Positions 1-46,704 of a stretch of 64,000 nucleotides of DNA are shown in pieces. Every line of letters starts with the position of its first letter. Position 1 is the first letter of the stretch. Where the stretch lies: the NCBI GenBank assembly GCA_033964015.1, contig CM066925.1:6098498-6162497 (forward strand), in the 5' to 3' direction. The notes beneath the pieces were generated by a model. The model ran no database searches and was not told the DNA's origin. It worked only from the letters and a program-made list of their open reading frames with translations. A program made the translations under genes and the position numbers. The DNA comes from Scolanthus callimorphus. Taxonomy: Eukaryota > Cnidaria > Anthozoa > Actiniaria > Edwardsiidae.

Positions 1-496
1 AGCTGATTTGATTATTTAAATTATTTTTATCGAATGCCGTACAGTTAACAAACAACTTCAATCCTGTGCGATTACTTCAAGTTTCATAATTCTACGAACC
101 CTTACTTTACATTCCCAAACGCCAAACTGCGGTTTGGCTTCCGTCAATCGTTTCCATTTTGGAAAATGCTTTTGACCAAAAAAATCTTACACAGCAAAAT
201 AGTGAGTAAACCCTTCTTTCTTATTGGAAAAATAATTTTCACCGCATAACAAAGGTTAAAAAATCTTGCATGGAAAAAAAGCCCTCCCCCAAAAATAAAT
301 AAATGGTCGGCCCCTAAACTTAAATAAAGCTCCTAAAACCTGCGTGAAATAAAACACTCAGAGCTGTTCACTCATTGGATACGGACGCCAAACCCCGGTT
401 CGTTGGTAGGCGTGAATTATGAAAATTGCAGTTTTGCTCGTTCAATTTACACGCCGTGTCTCACTTGATCTCCTCTAACTTACTCCGAATAAATAG

Positions 497-527
<31 letters not shown>

Positions 528-1383
528 GAGGTATTAGATCCTGCGCTAGGCACCGACCCTGAGGGGAATTTTAAAGTTGTTTCATATAAATATATATATA
601 ATATATATATATACCAAATCAGAATCATCTGCGAACAGGGTAAAAAAAGATGTGTTGCCATTGTAAATGTTTGCAAGGTCACATAGGGGATGTCATCATT
701 TTTTCTGTCTGCTTTCGTTGTGAATATACGGCCTGCTTGCAGGAGATTGTTGGGTGTACCACCTTCGATTTGTTGCTTAATTGCATTTATTTCAAGCTGT
801 TTCGTTACTCACTATCTATTAGGTGTACACTGTAGGTAGTGAGAAGCGGACCCGATAAGATTGCAGGATTCGTGATAGTATGCAAGTTGGTTTTCTACTA
901 AATACGTTTAGGCCTTCCCTCAAACTGGCCGACGACTAACACAGTGACTAAAATCTGCAAAGCAATATGATATACAACCCTTCTTCTCAAAAATTGTAAA
1001 CCGCATTGAACATTGATATAGTCATAGTTAATAGAGTGCAATGGTTAGGAAGCTCGGCAAACTTCAAAGGGCCAACACAATTGCATGGGCTGGATGTTGA
1101 AAGGGGCTATCACGTGATATTGACTCAGCACAATCTTTTCTTTCATGCTCATCTAATATGCATGTCTGGTTGTACACTGAGTATTACTGGCTGGATCTTG
1201 GTACTTATGTACCGTGACCTTGCAAAAACCAAAGGATTTCCTCTGAAAACGTGAAGAAAGAGATGGTACAATAACAGGGTGTCAGGTTTCCTGACCATTC
1301 TCCTCTATAACTATGATATAGTTTGCAGTATACAAGTGCAATGCCTTCTTATTTTCTGTTCATACAACATCTATGTTTTACAG
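1..1383. other. Upstream sequence of the RTK gene; no exon recognised
   Basis: No FN3-like exon or signal-peptide exon could be read here on either strand. The stretch is AT-rich, with a short (TA)n run near 584-614. Because the first clear exon starts at 1384 in phase 1, this stretch is probably intron and the 5' exons lie before the window. Short open frames here have no protein-like features. Confidence 0.5.
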
Positions 1384-34686
<33,303 letters not shown>

Positions 34687-36770
34687 TGACCACGTTACAC
34701 ACCTGAGGACTATATTTAACAATGACTATTCTAATAAGATGAGACTAATCCAATATACAGCACTCCTACTGAGGTTCAAGACGAAGACTAATGGCCACGT
34801 AACACACAGGGTGCGAGGACTATATGTAACAATGACTATTCCAATAAGATAACCGCTATAGTTGATAAGACTAATCCAATATACAGCACGCCTGCTCATG
34901 TTCAAGACGAAGACTAATGACCACAGGGTGCACCTGAGGACTTAATATTTAACAATGACTATTCCAATAAGATAACCGTCACAGTTGATGAGACTAATCC
35001 AATATACAGCACGCCTGCTCATGTTCAAGACGAAGACTAATGACCACGTGACACACCTGAGGACTATATTTAACAATGACTGTTCCAATGAAATAACCGT
35101 CACAGTTGATGAGACTAATCCAATATACAGCACGCCTGCTCATGTTCAAGACGAAGACTAATGACCACGTGACACACCTGAGGACTATATTTAACAATGA
35201 CTGTTCCAATGAAATAACCGTCACAGTTGATAAGACTAATCCAATATACAGCACGCCTGCTCATGTTCAAGACGAAGACTAATGACCACGTGACACACCT
35301 GAGGACTATATTTAACAATGACTGTTCCAATGAAATAACCGTCACAGTTGATAAGACTAATCCAATATACAGCACGCCTGCTCATGTTCAAGACGAAGAC
35401 TAATGACCACGTGACACACCTGAGGACTATATTTAACAATGACTGTTCCAATGAAATAACCGTCACAGTTGATAAGACTAATCCAATATACAGCACGCCT
35501 GCTCATGTTCAAGACGAAGACTAATGACCACAGGGTACACCTGAGGACTATATTTAACAATGACTGTTCCAATGAAATAACCGTCACAGTTGATGAGACT
35601 AATCCAATATACAGCACTCCTGCTCATGTTCAAGACGAAGACTAATGACCACGTGACACACCTGAGGACTATATTTAACAATGACTGTTCCAATGAAATA
35701 ACCGTCACAGTTGATAAGACTAATCCAATATACAGCACGCCTGCTCATGTTCAAGACGAAGACTAATGACCACGTGACACACCTGAGGACTATATTTAAC
35801 AATGACTGTTCCAATGAAATAACCGTCACAGTTGATAAGACTAATCCAATATACAGCACGCCTGCTCATGTTCAAGACGAAGACTAATGACCACGTGACA
35901 CACCTGAGGACTATATTTAACAATGACTGTTCCAATGAAATAACCGTCACAGTTGATGAGACTAATCCAATATACAGCACTCCTGCTCATGTTCAAGACG
36001 AAGACTAATGGCCACGTGACACACCTGAGGACTATATTTAACAATGACTGTTCCAATGAAATAACCGTCACAGTTGATAAGACTAATCCAATATACAGCA
36101 CGCCTGCTCATGTTCAAGACGAAGACTAATGACCACGTGACACACCTGAGGACTATATTTAACAATGACTGTTCCAATGAAATAACCGTCACAGTTGATG
36201 AGACTAATCCAATATACAGCACGCCTGCTCATGTTCAAGACGAAGACTAATGGCCACGTGACACACGTGATGACTATATTAAACAATGACTATTCCAATA
36301 AGATGACCGTCACAGTTGATGAGACTAATCCAATATACAGCACGCCTGCTGAGTTTCAAGACGAAGACTAATGACCACGTGACACACCTGAGGACTATAT
36401 TTAACAATGACTGTTCCAATGAAATAACCGTCACAGTTGATGAGACTAATCCAATATACAGCACGCCTGCTCATGTTCAAGACGAAGACTAATGACCACG
36501 TGACACACCTGAGGACTATATTTAACAATGACTGTTCCAATGAAATAACCGTCACAGTTGATGAGACTAATCCAATATACAGCACGCCTGCTCATGTTCA
36601 AGACGAAGACTAATGGCCACGTGACACACGTGATGACTATATTAAACAATGACTATTCCAATAAGATGACCGTCACAGTTGATGAGACTAATCCAATATA
36701 CAGCACGCCTGCTGAGTTTCAAGACGAAGACTAATGGCCACGTGACACACCTGAGGACTATATTTAACAA

Positions 36771-37435
36771 TGGGTCGCTCCAAAAAAGACCGCACTAACC
36801 TATCGAGGAACTCGAAATTAAGGTCTTCACTTGGAAATAAAAATGCACCCATAACTGTTGGTGTGCATTTTCCTCTATTTTCGCAATTCTTTTTGCAGTA
36901 CCTTTTTTGTTGTTGTCTAAATAAGTAAATACGTAAATACCGATTTTCTCAAACCTAATTGAACAAGCCATAATCTCTAATTATGCGATAGCCCCTAATT
37001 CCCCCAAGTCCTCCTAGAAAAACAAAACTGCGGGTTTCCCCAAAACTTCCCTTCACGTAGTCTCAAAAGCCAAGTTTCAGAGGAAATTCGTCGGAACAGA
37101 AACGCGGCAACGAAATCACCGCCACAACACAGAACTACGAGAATTAATCGGCGCTAGCACTTATGAAATAATGAAAAATCACTGCGCCTAGTAATGATAA
37201 AATGACTAATCTTCAATCGGAAATATATCGTTTACAGGCATGGCCTAAAATGTATTTGAGGTTGAAGTTTGATGATTTTATTACCTTGAGGGACAGTGAA
37301 TGTTTATTGTATCAGGATCTATAGTTATGTAGAAAACAACAAAGAAGGTACTGCAAAAGGTACTGCAAAAAAAAGAGAATTGTAAAAAGAGTCACAGTTG
37401 GTGCATTTTGAATTTCGGGTGAGTCATTTAAAAGC
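36771..37435. mobile_element. Inverted-repeat element after the RTK gene
   Basis: Segments at about 36855-36925 (TTGGTGTGCATTTT, AATTCTTTTTGCAGTACC) and 37330-37415 (their complements, GGTACTGCAAAA twice, then TTGGTGCATTTTGAAT) face each other across about 400 bp. It is probably a diverged MITE. The RTK polyadenylation site could lie before it or within the 121-bp array; no clear AATAAA in a convincing position was identified. Confidence 0.55.
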
Positions 37436-38288
37436 GAAAATGTTCTAAATTCCTTATGAAATTTGAAGCAACCCCCTGAGGAAAATAACAAGATCTCTTG
37501 ACTGGCTGTGGGAATTCCAAAGTTGCAAATGAATGCCCTGTGGAAATCCTTGTGTTAAGAAAGACCAGGTTCAAACAAAGAGCCTTGTGGAATCCAAATG
37601 TTCCACGATAGGGTTGTAAGGCATTCATTGGAGCCGCGACTTGAGTATCGCCGAAATTAATCTCCTCCTCAAGCGTCGTGTCAGCTCTCTGTTTTACGCG
37701 CAGCATTATGTTTTGAGCTACAAGTGACGCCTGGCAAATCACTAGGACTTATGTCCCCTTTAGATAAATGAAAAGTCTCTCGTAGTCAAAGATTTCGCGG
37801 CTGAAGAAAATCAAGTTAAAATTACTATAATTGTGTTGTGAAATTCTCTCCAAACCGTTTTATTTGTTCATTCAAGAAGTGAGCTGTGTTTGGCTTCACA
37901 CTTTATTTGACCGATTTATTGGAGAAATGCTTGGATAAAATTTTCTCATACAATTTCGACCCTTCAATTTCGCACCATAGACAGTGTTTTGTCAGGATCA
38001 TCCGCAATCATCCGCAACGTCACAAACCGGCAAGCCGCACAGCCAAAAGGAGCCAGAGTCGAGGCTATCGGCATTAAGTATAATTTCTAAAGTGGTTTTA
38101 AGAAATTCCGAGCGCTGATTGGTCGAGAGGTTAGTTTTTCTTGCCATAATCAAATACTGGCGATTATAACATTGAAAGGATTGGGAGTGTGCGCGCGAGT
38201 TTTGCTATAACCGTTTTTTTTTTTGTCATGTTTGCTGGACCCCGGACAACATTTCTGGACTGGTGGCCTGCTTTCAGCACGAAATTCC
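37436..38288. other. Intergenic, nothing recognised
   Basis: I see no supported gene or repeat family. Short open frames lack any domain-like pattern. Confidence 0.4.
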
Positions 38289-38546
38289 CAGCTGTTTCAG
38301 GTAACACGCGACCCAGCGCGTTCAAAACATTTTTTGGCAGTTTGGTTTTTCTGCGACGTCAATCAAATCGCCTAGTGCAGTGAATTGGCTTCTGTCGCGA
38401 CATTCTCGCAAGGGAAGCCAAACAAATGCACTGGGCAATGATTTGATTGGCTCACACGGATTGCATCGATTGACAATGCAGAAAACCCAACTGCCAAACT
38501 CCAAGAATCTGACAACGGCGAAGTCGCGTGTTACCTGAAACAGCTG
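38289..38546. mobile_element. MITE with CAGCTGTTTCAGGTAACACG ends
   Basis: CAGCTGTTTCAGGTAACACG at 38289 has its complement ending at 38546. Inner parts are partly complementary (GGCAGTTTGG...CCAAACTGCC type). It is non-coding. Confidence 0.88.
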
Positions 38547-38656
38547 TAAAACCTTATGAATCACTTAGGCTCCGTGACTATTCGTCGATAATCACGTCGC
38601 ATTCGGCGACTAATTGTAAACTAATCACCTTAGCTAAGCATCTTGTCGCAAATAAG

Positions 38657-39415
38657 GTACTTTCCACACTAATGCGTTTTTTCGTTTGGCTCCGTTTTCG
38701 GTGATAAGAAAATACACACCGATCGATCGACGTTCACACTACCGAATTGGTACCCTTTTTTGTCCACACGAGTGCTTTTTCGTTTTGATCGGATTCATGC
38801 AAGCACTCACCACTGGGGCTGCGTCTACAATTGGCTTCCGCGAGTGCAGAGAGGGTTTTCAAAAGTCTTTCGACAGTACCACGCTAAAATAGCCCACAGC
38901 TAGCCCAAGCGACTCGACCCAGTCCTCGACGGTCTTATTCTAAAAATTCGCGGAGTTACAGGCAATTTTGTGAAATCACGTGATCGATGAGGTCATGTTG
39001 ATTGACAGGGTGTCAATTACAGATGTGCGAGATAATTCGTTGACAAAATTGGCGGTTGTATATTAGTTATTCACAGAGTTAAAAGCATTTTTAGGAAATA
39101 ACGTTAGTAATGACGTCACAAATATTTGATTGACATGTTGTTTATGTGTTTGGCTATGTTGTTTACCTGCCAGGAGATATGATATTTTGAATTTACCTGA
39201 TTTCAATGCTTTAAAAAGAAAATACAGGGTAGGCCACAGGGTAGGCCATGGCCTAGGCCACAAGAAAATTGACCAAAACTTGCAGATACTCGAGAAACAT
39301 CCTTCTCTTGGTCGCCATTTTTTTTTGCCCCCCGCCGAGGGGCCTAGCGGGGATTTGCAAAAAATGCGCACTAGTGTGTACAGAGCCTTAATGCGCACTA
39401 GTGTGGACAGGGCCT
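38657..39415. mobile_element. Composite MITE of the CCACACTAA-end family with inner dispersed repeat
   Basis: The left end (CTTTCCACACTAATGCGTTT) and right end (GCACTAGTGTGGACAGGGCC) resemble the element at 31682-32044. Inside at about 39250-39355 is a copy of the dispersed repeat also found at about 1825-1960 (AAAATTGACCAAAACTTGCA). Confidence 0.6.
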
Positions 39416-40198
39416 AATTGTTTTAGAACTGACTAATATGAACCAGTAGGCGCGCAAATCAGCTAAACGCGACTAAGTCAAAACGCTTTTGAACTATATA
39501 TAACTGTGCACTCGCACGCTGTCTGAAGTAAGTAATTGCAATTGGCATATATATAACTCTTGAGTCTTACTTATTATTTGATTTTGCTAGTCTTTCCGCA
39601 AAATATGTATCAATCTAAAATAAAACAATAACTCTCTTCTCGATAGCCGAAGATATTTATGTAGCTCAGCCAGACTTATGTTAAACGTTGTAGGAAGTTC
39701 TGAAAAGAATATAGAAGACAAATGTAGACGAGAGAGAGTTAATTTGGTAAAGCGAATTGCAATAAAATGTGATTCAGTTCACGGAATTGTAATCGATAAT
39801 TAAAATAAGAATGCAATGTGATAACAATTATTATAAAGAAAATATGCCGCCTAACTAAATAAATGCTTTAAACAGTTTGTTGAATCCAATTCTGTATTCT
39901 CTTTTCATTAACCTCAGTGAGACTTTAAATCACGGTGCGCTTCGGGCGCATCGAGAGACATAAGCAAACTACCTAGTTGGTGCTCCGTTCGAAAAGTATT
40001 CGATCCGCCACTGCCTGTGACGCCATCTTGAATAGCCACGCTTTTTTAGAAGCAAAAAAAAAGTTTACAAAGCAGAGGTTTGGTTAGTGCAATCGTTTAG
40101 AAGTCGCAACTCAACTTGTTCCTCACTTGTGGACAGCACCTTGGTTAACCTTTCACAATGTCTTATAGTGCTTGAAACTGGCAATAGCTGACAACCGC
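39416..40198. other. Intergenic, nothing recognised
   Basis: AT-rich sequence without a recognised repeat or gene. Confidence 0.4.
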
Positions 40199-40258
40199 GG
40201 CATTGTACGGCCGCGGCATTGTACGGCCGCGGCATTGTACGTCGACATTGTACGGCCC
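40199..40258. repeat. 16-bp tandem repeat (CCGCGGCATTGTACGG), three copies
   Basis: Three adjacent copies of CCGCGGCATTGTACGG are followed by a partial one. It is GC-rich against an AT-rich background. Confidence 0.85.
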
Positions 40259-40494
40259 AACGCATGTACTGGATCGCTTTCGTAAGCGGGCAGTGAGCAT
40301 ATTTGCCAGGATTAGTGTGGTTAAGGCAGCTGCTGTGGGAAGTTGTGGGGCTCTAGGACATCCATTCTCCTCCAGGGTCTAGGCAGATTTTTTTTAATAT
40401 TTCCAGATTTTTTTCCTGATTTTTAAACATTTCCAGATCCGCTTCGGAATTCGAGAGGGAGCAACGGGACGCAGGTAGCGCAGCCTGTGCTGGC

Positions 40495-40882
40495 GCGACC
40501 TCGACCGCAGGGGTGGGCGCCAGGCGGAGCTGTGTGTTCTGCGGCGGTCGCGACCTCGACCGCAGGGGTGGGCGCCAGGCGGAGCTGTGTGTTCTGCGGC
40601 TGTCGCGACCTCGACCGCAGGGGTGGGCGCCAGGCGGAGCTGTGTGTTCTGCGGCGGTCGCGACCTCGACCGCGGGGTGGGCGCCAGGTGGAACTGAGTA
40701 TTCTGCGGCGGTCGCGACCTTGACCGCAGGGGTGGGCGCCAGGTGGAACTGAGTATTCTGCGGCGGTCGCGACCTCGACCGCGGGGTGGGCGCCAGGTGG
40801 AACTGAGTATTCTGCGGCGGTCGCGACCTTGACCGCAGGGGTGGGCGCCAGGCGGAGCTGTGTGTTCTGCGGCGGTAGCGAC
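40495..40882. repeat. 55-bp GC-rich minisatellite, about seven copies
   Basis: Units begin GCGACCTCGACCGCAGGGGT and include TGGGCGCCAGGCGGAGCTG. Two unit variants alternate (GTGTGTTCTGCGG and ACTGAGTATTCTGCGG). Long open frames on both strands come from the repeat itself and are not genes. Confidence 0.92.
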
Positions 40883-41373
40883 CTCTTCTTTGAACTCTTA
40901 GAACTGCCACAGTAATAACCGTCGCAATTTGTAATAAACATAGCTGTCGCAATTTGTAACATTCGTTGTCACGATTTGTAATAATCAACTATCAATCGCC
41001 TACTCAGGTTTAAGCTACAAATGAAATAGGAACGTAATTGAATGAGTATGGCTTCTGCCATTTTAATTACTAAAATGAAAATTTTGCAGACAAGTCAGAA
41101 ATGCCGCGTAAAGACATGCTGCAATGGCAACTTCTCCAGTCTCCATTTCGCGATTCTCCGTACTCTTTCCTCGGAGCTTTAACCTGCTCATCTGTGAGAT
41201 ATTTGAGAACGAGAACCACTGGCTTGTGATTGGAAGTTTTAATTAGCGAGTTTTCGGAATTTATGTTCAAAACAAGGCAATCCAAAGCAATCCTGTTAGG
41301 GCCGAAATCTCTGGCGTGGGCGTAAGAACCGCACGGTCGCCATAGGACGCTTCAGCTCTTTGTCTGGAAATAT

Positions 41374-42077
41374 GGTCCTCAGGTGTGTTAAGGCCTGACT
41401 TGAAAGGAGGTGGGGCTTATACGCCGATTCTTAAGGCAAAAAGCAATTTTTGCAAATAACTACATTAGCAAAATAGCTACCGACATGGAACTTGGTATGA
41501 GTAACACGTCCCCCGACCTTAACTGTTCAATGCATTTAGTTGCTATGGAGACACAATTTTAGAGTATCTGTAAGTACCCGTTTAAAATTTACTTTCAATC
41601 AAAAACGGGGAAAACTTACTGCCAATTTCATACTTTTTGACCCTAAATTCGTAATCTTCACGACCTTCTGCAGTTGATAGCGTTTTTTAATCGTGTCCAA
41701 GGTCACGTGATCATGAGAACTGTTGCCCTAGCAACCAAGTTTCTCTCCTATCTCCGCTAATTTCAAGGTGGTCTGCCTTAAAAGACGCTATATTGAAGGA
41801 ATCAATGCAGTAAAGGAAAATTCCATCGTATTTTCAGATGGGACGAGGTTTTCTGTTCCCCATTTTAAGTTATGTCCCAAAAAAGGAAAATTATTGTGCA
41901 CGTCCCTTTAATTTGGTTGTCATGGAAACATCAACTGTCAAAATTTTGCTAGTACTAGAATTAACATTGATGCAAAGTTTCATTGCTGTAGCTATTTTCG
42001 TATTCGAGATATTAGCAAAATTCATTTCTGCCGCGCGTATAAGCCCAAAGTCAGGCCTTAACACACCTGAGTCCTCG
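41374..42077. mobile_element. TIR element with CTCAGGTGTGTTAAGGCCTG ends
   Basis: CTCAGGTGTGTTAAGGCCTG at the left end has its complement at the right (CAGGCCTTAACACACCTGAG). GGGCTTATACGC and its complement follow inside. It is about 700 bp without a protein-coding frame I recognise. Confidence 0.82.
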
Positions 42078-43984
42078 TATTTTGGATTACCCAAACAAAA
42101 TTTGTTAATAAGTTCGTTTGAAGCAAAGTGCTATGTTGAGCGGTTAATTTCAGTCGCTTTTTGCAACAAAAAGATCGAAATAATTTAACTATTATTGCTG
42201 TGAGCGAGCGCAGCGAGCGAACAGCGAAACTAATTCCGACGTTCAATGCACTTTTCGATAGCTGGGAGCCATTAATTTTCGGTGTGTAGTGCATTTTTCG
42301 ATAGCTGGGCGCCATTTTGGATTACGCGCGCAGAGCGTTCTGGGACAGTCGCAAGATGATATGCCGTGAAGCATCGAGATTTTTCGTCTGGCTGGGGACT
42401 GTCTGTCTGGTCAATCGATATCCAATCGATATCAGCAGGACAATCGATATCCAATCGATATCAACAAGGGATCGCCTCGTTATGGTGCAAGTTAGCGAAC
42501 ATGAATCGGGACTCCTTTGGAATTTGTGTCGTCACATTTTCAAGATGGTGGTTAAAACTCTGGTTCTTCGTCCTAAAAACCGTACTCTCCAACGCCTGAG
42601 AGCAGACTTTCGTTTCTAGGTAAGTTCCTTGTTTCTTTCACTTGCAGTTTTTAAACCCCCGTTATTATTTCTATACCGAAATGACCTTTTGTCGCAGAGT
42701 TTTTGCTGTGTTTCGAACGATTGTAGATTCCACGGCAACCAAAGCACATTTGGCTTTCTTTCCATAGGACTGACCCTTTTCATAATGAATGCCAAGCAAG
42801 ACAAGCATATTATGCAGGAAGGTTGTGATTACAAGGGTTTTTTTTTTACAAGCAGAGATGTTAGCTGTCCTAGATACAGATTCCTGATACAGTCATTGTA
42901 GCAGAATTAATACTGGATTGTCTCAATTTATAATAACATGACCAACCTCTGAACATGCTCAGGCTTAAAAATAATTTTGAGATCTGTGGAAACTCCATAC
43001 AATGGTTGTGACAATTGTACTAACAGTCTACTGAATTGCACTCCACATGACTGTATGAGATAAACACACGGAAGATGTCATAATACAATGGAAATAACAA
43101 CCATGACAATGTTACTACTATGAATTCGACTGTGAATAAATCCAGCAGGATAAGGCAGCGATGATTAAAATAGTGGAAACTAATGCAAAATGCCAGGGGC
43201 AAATTGCTTGGTTGTTTGGCAGTTTCAAGAAAGTTTACGCAAGACTTCAGGTATGTTTTCTGTTAAAGTTTACCTACAATAGTTCTGTTCACCTTTTTAA
43301 AACTGTATGTAATTTTACCTTCGATCTTGAAATAAAGTTGATGGTTGTCAAAACAGAATTAGTAATTGCACATCCTGCTTAAATTGTATTATAATGAAAT
43401 TCTTGTCGAGTTGGTTGGTTCTTTGTTTGGCCTGTGTTCGGTCTTCTCTGACAATTTTTTCATCAATAATTATTATTAATAAGGAGTAATGGTACAACTA
43501 TTCTCATTCAATTTGGGATTTAAATTACACTCTTGAATTTTTCAAAAAGCTCAAATTGCACTCGCCTAGCGGCTTGTGGCAAATTATTATAGGCAGTCTC
43601 CTCCACTAACTATGATGCAATTTTGAAAAACTCACCCCTGCAATACTGCAGTACGCCTTTGAACTTAGAGATTACATGACCCAGTCACCCTTTAAATGAA
43701 AAGCTTTGCCAAATGATGCCCAGAAATAAAAAAAACATGATGATTAATCCCAATTGAACTGAAAGTTGTACCATTACCTATACAAATGTTGTAGTACAAG
43801 CCTTACATTTTTTCTTTAATTTGACTTACCGGTATTGTACTTTATTATATAGACACGAGTGTTTTACTGGGAAATACGCCACTTGTAGATCTCATACGAA
43901 GCTACATCCGGGACCTGAGTGTCAATATCCTCACTACTGAGGATATCGGTCCAAACAAAAGTGCTTGGAAATCAATTTGGAATA
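42078..43984. other. Intergenic, only minor repeats
   Basis: Two similar segments (TGCACTTTTCGATAGCTGGG and TGCATTTTTCGATAGCTGGG) lie about 45 bp apart at 42247-42310. CAATCGATATCCAATCGATATCA-type repeats lie at about 42413-42468. No gene was supported. Confidence 0.45.
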
Positions 43985-44165
43985 TTTTTTTCTGCTTTGT
44001 CTATATAATAAAAAGAAAATTACATGGTGGCTTGAAGATATGAGTTTTATTTTCTTGTGTCAAAAACAATTTTACTCATTCGCTGTGCTCATTCGTAAAA
44101 TATTCTTCTTGCCACTCGAAAATAAAACTCATATCTTTACACCACCATGTAATATCCTTTATGTA
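43985..44165. mobile_element. Hairpin element, relative of 33989-34115
   Basis: Inverted arms around AAAATTACATGGTGGCTTGA and GAAAATAAAACTCATATC are of the same layout as the second hairpin at 34 kb, again next to TATATAATAAA. Confidence 0.75.
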
Positions 44166-44255
44166 TGCACAGTCTTACTAACAGAAGCTTATCCAACTAC
44201 ACACACAAAAGCGGCTTACAACTGGTTTTAGGCTATGAAGTGTAATGCTGCTTTT

Positions 44256-44505
44256 AAAGGGGCACTCGCACGCTGAATATTCGTCCACCGTGGACATAAA
44301 ATAAGTAAAATTGTAACCACGAAAACACATGTACATTTGCTTGTACTAATTAAAATAATCCTCCAGATTGATAGAAAACCTTTCAAGTGTTAGACAAATG
44401 CAATTCTATATTGTTTTGAACTGTTATCAAGAGGATGGAATTGGATTGCGATTTGAGCTATTTTTTTGTCAGAGAAGTTGCCAGCAAGCGTGCAAGAGCC
44501 CCTTT
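44256..44505. mobile_element. MITE family C, copy 1 (AAAGGGGCACTCGCACGCT)
   Basis: The ends AAAGGGGCACTCGCACGCT and AGCGTGCAAGAGCCCCTTT are inverted. The 250-bp body is collinear and highly similar to 60458-60707, so this is one family in the window. It is non-coding. Confidence 0.88.
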
Positions 44506-46340
44506 AAAGTGAAGGTGCATACATATGGTAAACTGACCTTGCAGTCCAATAATAAAATATATAGCTTTAAAAATGAGGTTCCAGTTTAAGAGCAGGGGAT
44601 ACGGAGCATATCCAAAAGTTGGGGGGGTGTCCCAACTCCCCCCCACTTTTAAATCTGGGGGGTTTCTGCCCCCCGGCCCCACTTGTCTGCCACCTATACC
44701 TGCCACCTATGAAGAGGAATAAGTTATGAATTATAAATTCATAACTCAACAGAATAAAGTCAAGCATTTTCAGTCTCTGACCATAATATAGGCACCCATC
44801 AAAGTTTAAATAACATTCAGAATAAATGGCAAGGTAACAGATTGGAAAGCAAAGAGTACTTGCATCTTGGATACAAATTGTTAACTGAGTGACAAATGAA
44901 GTAAAAAAATGTGAGGGGTTCGCTTCTTTTATTTGAAGAAATAGGGTTATAGAGGTTATGCATGATTTCTACAAATTTAAAACAAAATATTTTCTTGATT
45001 ACTATTTCTGGACAATAAAAATGATTTCAGTTACAGCTGAAAACACTGTTTAAAGGTCTTACCAGCTCACAGCACTTCACTTTCTATTAGAAACTTCTAG
45101 TTTGGAAACTTTCTTGAAATGTAATAACGATTACAAACTGCAATGAGGGCCGAAAGAGCTATCTGCGCATGCCTCAACGTTTAACATCGGCCAATCAGCA
45201 GAGGCCCTCGAATAGATGTTACCGGAGCCTTCCCCGCGAGGTGATGAGCGGGGAGCGCTGTGTACGAGCATCTTTCATCGAAAGTTGACTTACATGATCC
45301 ATTGGCACCAGTAAGAACTCTTTCCTCGCATTCATTTATTCATTCGCCCTGCTTTTATTGATCCACATAACGGAACACAACATCGGCTTTATCGAACGTG
45401 ACTCCGAGTGACAGTGATACAATGTATCACTACTTCCCTGATATCTCACAGTTTTTGGGAATCTGCATTTTCGAATAACATTATCCAATTAAAAGGAATG
45501 TTGTCTGGAAGCGGTGTGGTGTGGAGATACCGACATATTGATGCGCACTTGTGCCATCGAAAGCAATTTATAGCTCTGCGGCGCCTTCTTGATTACAACG
45601 TTGGCTATAGAGCAGCTTGCGTATCTAAATGCATTAGTGTATATGGCTAACTGCACTCACTGGGGGATCCAGTATGTTTCTAGTGCGTTGCGAATATTAT
45701 GAAACTGTTGCCTGTCATCCTTCCTGTTAAACGGAGGCTGTAGCACCAATTGCAATTCTTGATAGTTGCTTACTATAGTTGCGACAGAGGCTATAATACA
45801 AATTGCGACAGAGAGGGGGAGGATTGTAAAATTTTGAAATAAATTGTTTGCAGAGCAAAAAAAAAACTAAAATAAATTTTTGCAAGCGTAATAAACAGAC
45901 AATAAATTTTTGTAGAGACGTTTTCAACTGTGACTTTGAAGTTATTTTGCAATCACTTTTCAGTGCTGCATCTCCGGCCATCTTGGGACACTAAATTTCA
46001 AAATTTCTCCCTGGGGCTGAACACAACTTCATTTTCTAACAAACCTAAGAAACACTGACTGAGATAGTCCCTTCCTAATTTTCACAATAAGCAACTGTTA
46101 ATGACTAGTTTCGTCATCATGATCAAGAACCATGAACATGGTTTCCTGCCATTGCCTATATATTCCCCTGTCCATGGGCCTCGCAACCGTTTGCGCAATT
46201 ATCTCCCCCTTAAAACAGTCTCGATTCAAGCATCCAATTTCATGATTTGTTCAGTTGCTATGTGCCTGATAGGCTCGTAGACTTTCTAAATAAAGCATTT
46301 TTCAAGTCGCGTTTCAATAAAAGTTCGATAAAAGTAATGT
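44506..46340. other. Intergenic, nothing supported
   Basis: There is a C/G-rich patch at about 44618-44690. No exon set, promoter or repeat family could be supported. Confidence 0.4.
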
Positions 46341-46347
46341 GTATGAA

Positions 46348-46697
46348 CAAGAGTGGATTACCAAGAGTTTCCATATTTACTATGTACGCCCGAATCACAG
46401 TCAGAAGTGTCTATTTTTAGAACTAGGATTCCCGCGAGATTTCGTCATCCACAGGGTTCCCACTTTCTCGCCACGCAAACAGTTGTGAGATCCAGCCTAA
46501 AATTTAATCGTAGATCAATCAAAAAACCTTTGAAGTCGCAAAGATAAGGTAGGATATTCTCTATTTGTTGTGTATTGGGTATACGAGCATTCGAATACTT
46601 TCGCGCGCGAAATTCAAATCTAAAAATAGACACTTTTCTGACTGTGATGTGGACAAATACAGTACGAAAGATTCTAACTCTTGCTAATCCACTCTTG
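46348..46697. mobile_element. hAT-like MITE with CAAGAGTGG ends
   Basis: The ends CAAGAGTGGATTA and TAATCCACTCTTG are inverted. A further inner pair (AATCACAGTCAGAA and TTCTGACTGTGATG) is also inverted. The flanks repeat GTATGAA (46341-46347 and 46698-46704), a likely target-site duplication of 7-8 bp as for hAT elements. The insertion interrupts the left part of the family A copy that follows. Confidence 0.82.
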
Positions 46698-46704
46698 GTA
46701 TGAA

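Noticed and set aside
34942..36649. Series of overlapping 86-residue minus-strand frames at 121-bp spacing
   Set aside because: They arise from the satellite period and stop positions. They are copies of one another and read antisense to the true coding end, with no independent protein features.
40353..40988. 211- and 179-residue frames on the minus strand
   Set aside because: They are explained by the 55-bp GC-rich minisatellite and have no domain pattern or splice context.
42317..42619. 100-residue frame after a promoter-looking GC-richer stretch
   Set aside because: No recognisable domain, no splice partners, and internal CAATCGATATC repeats.
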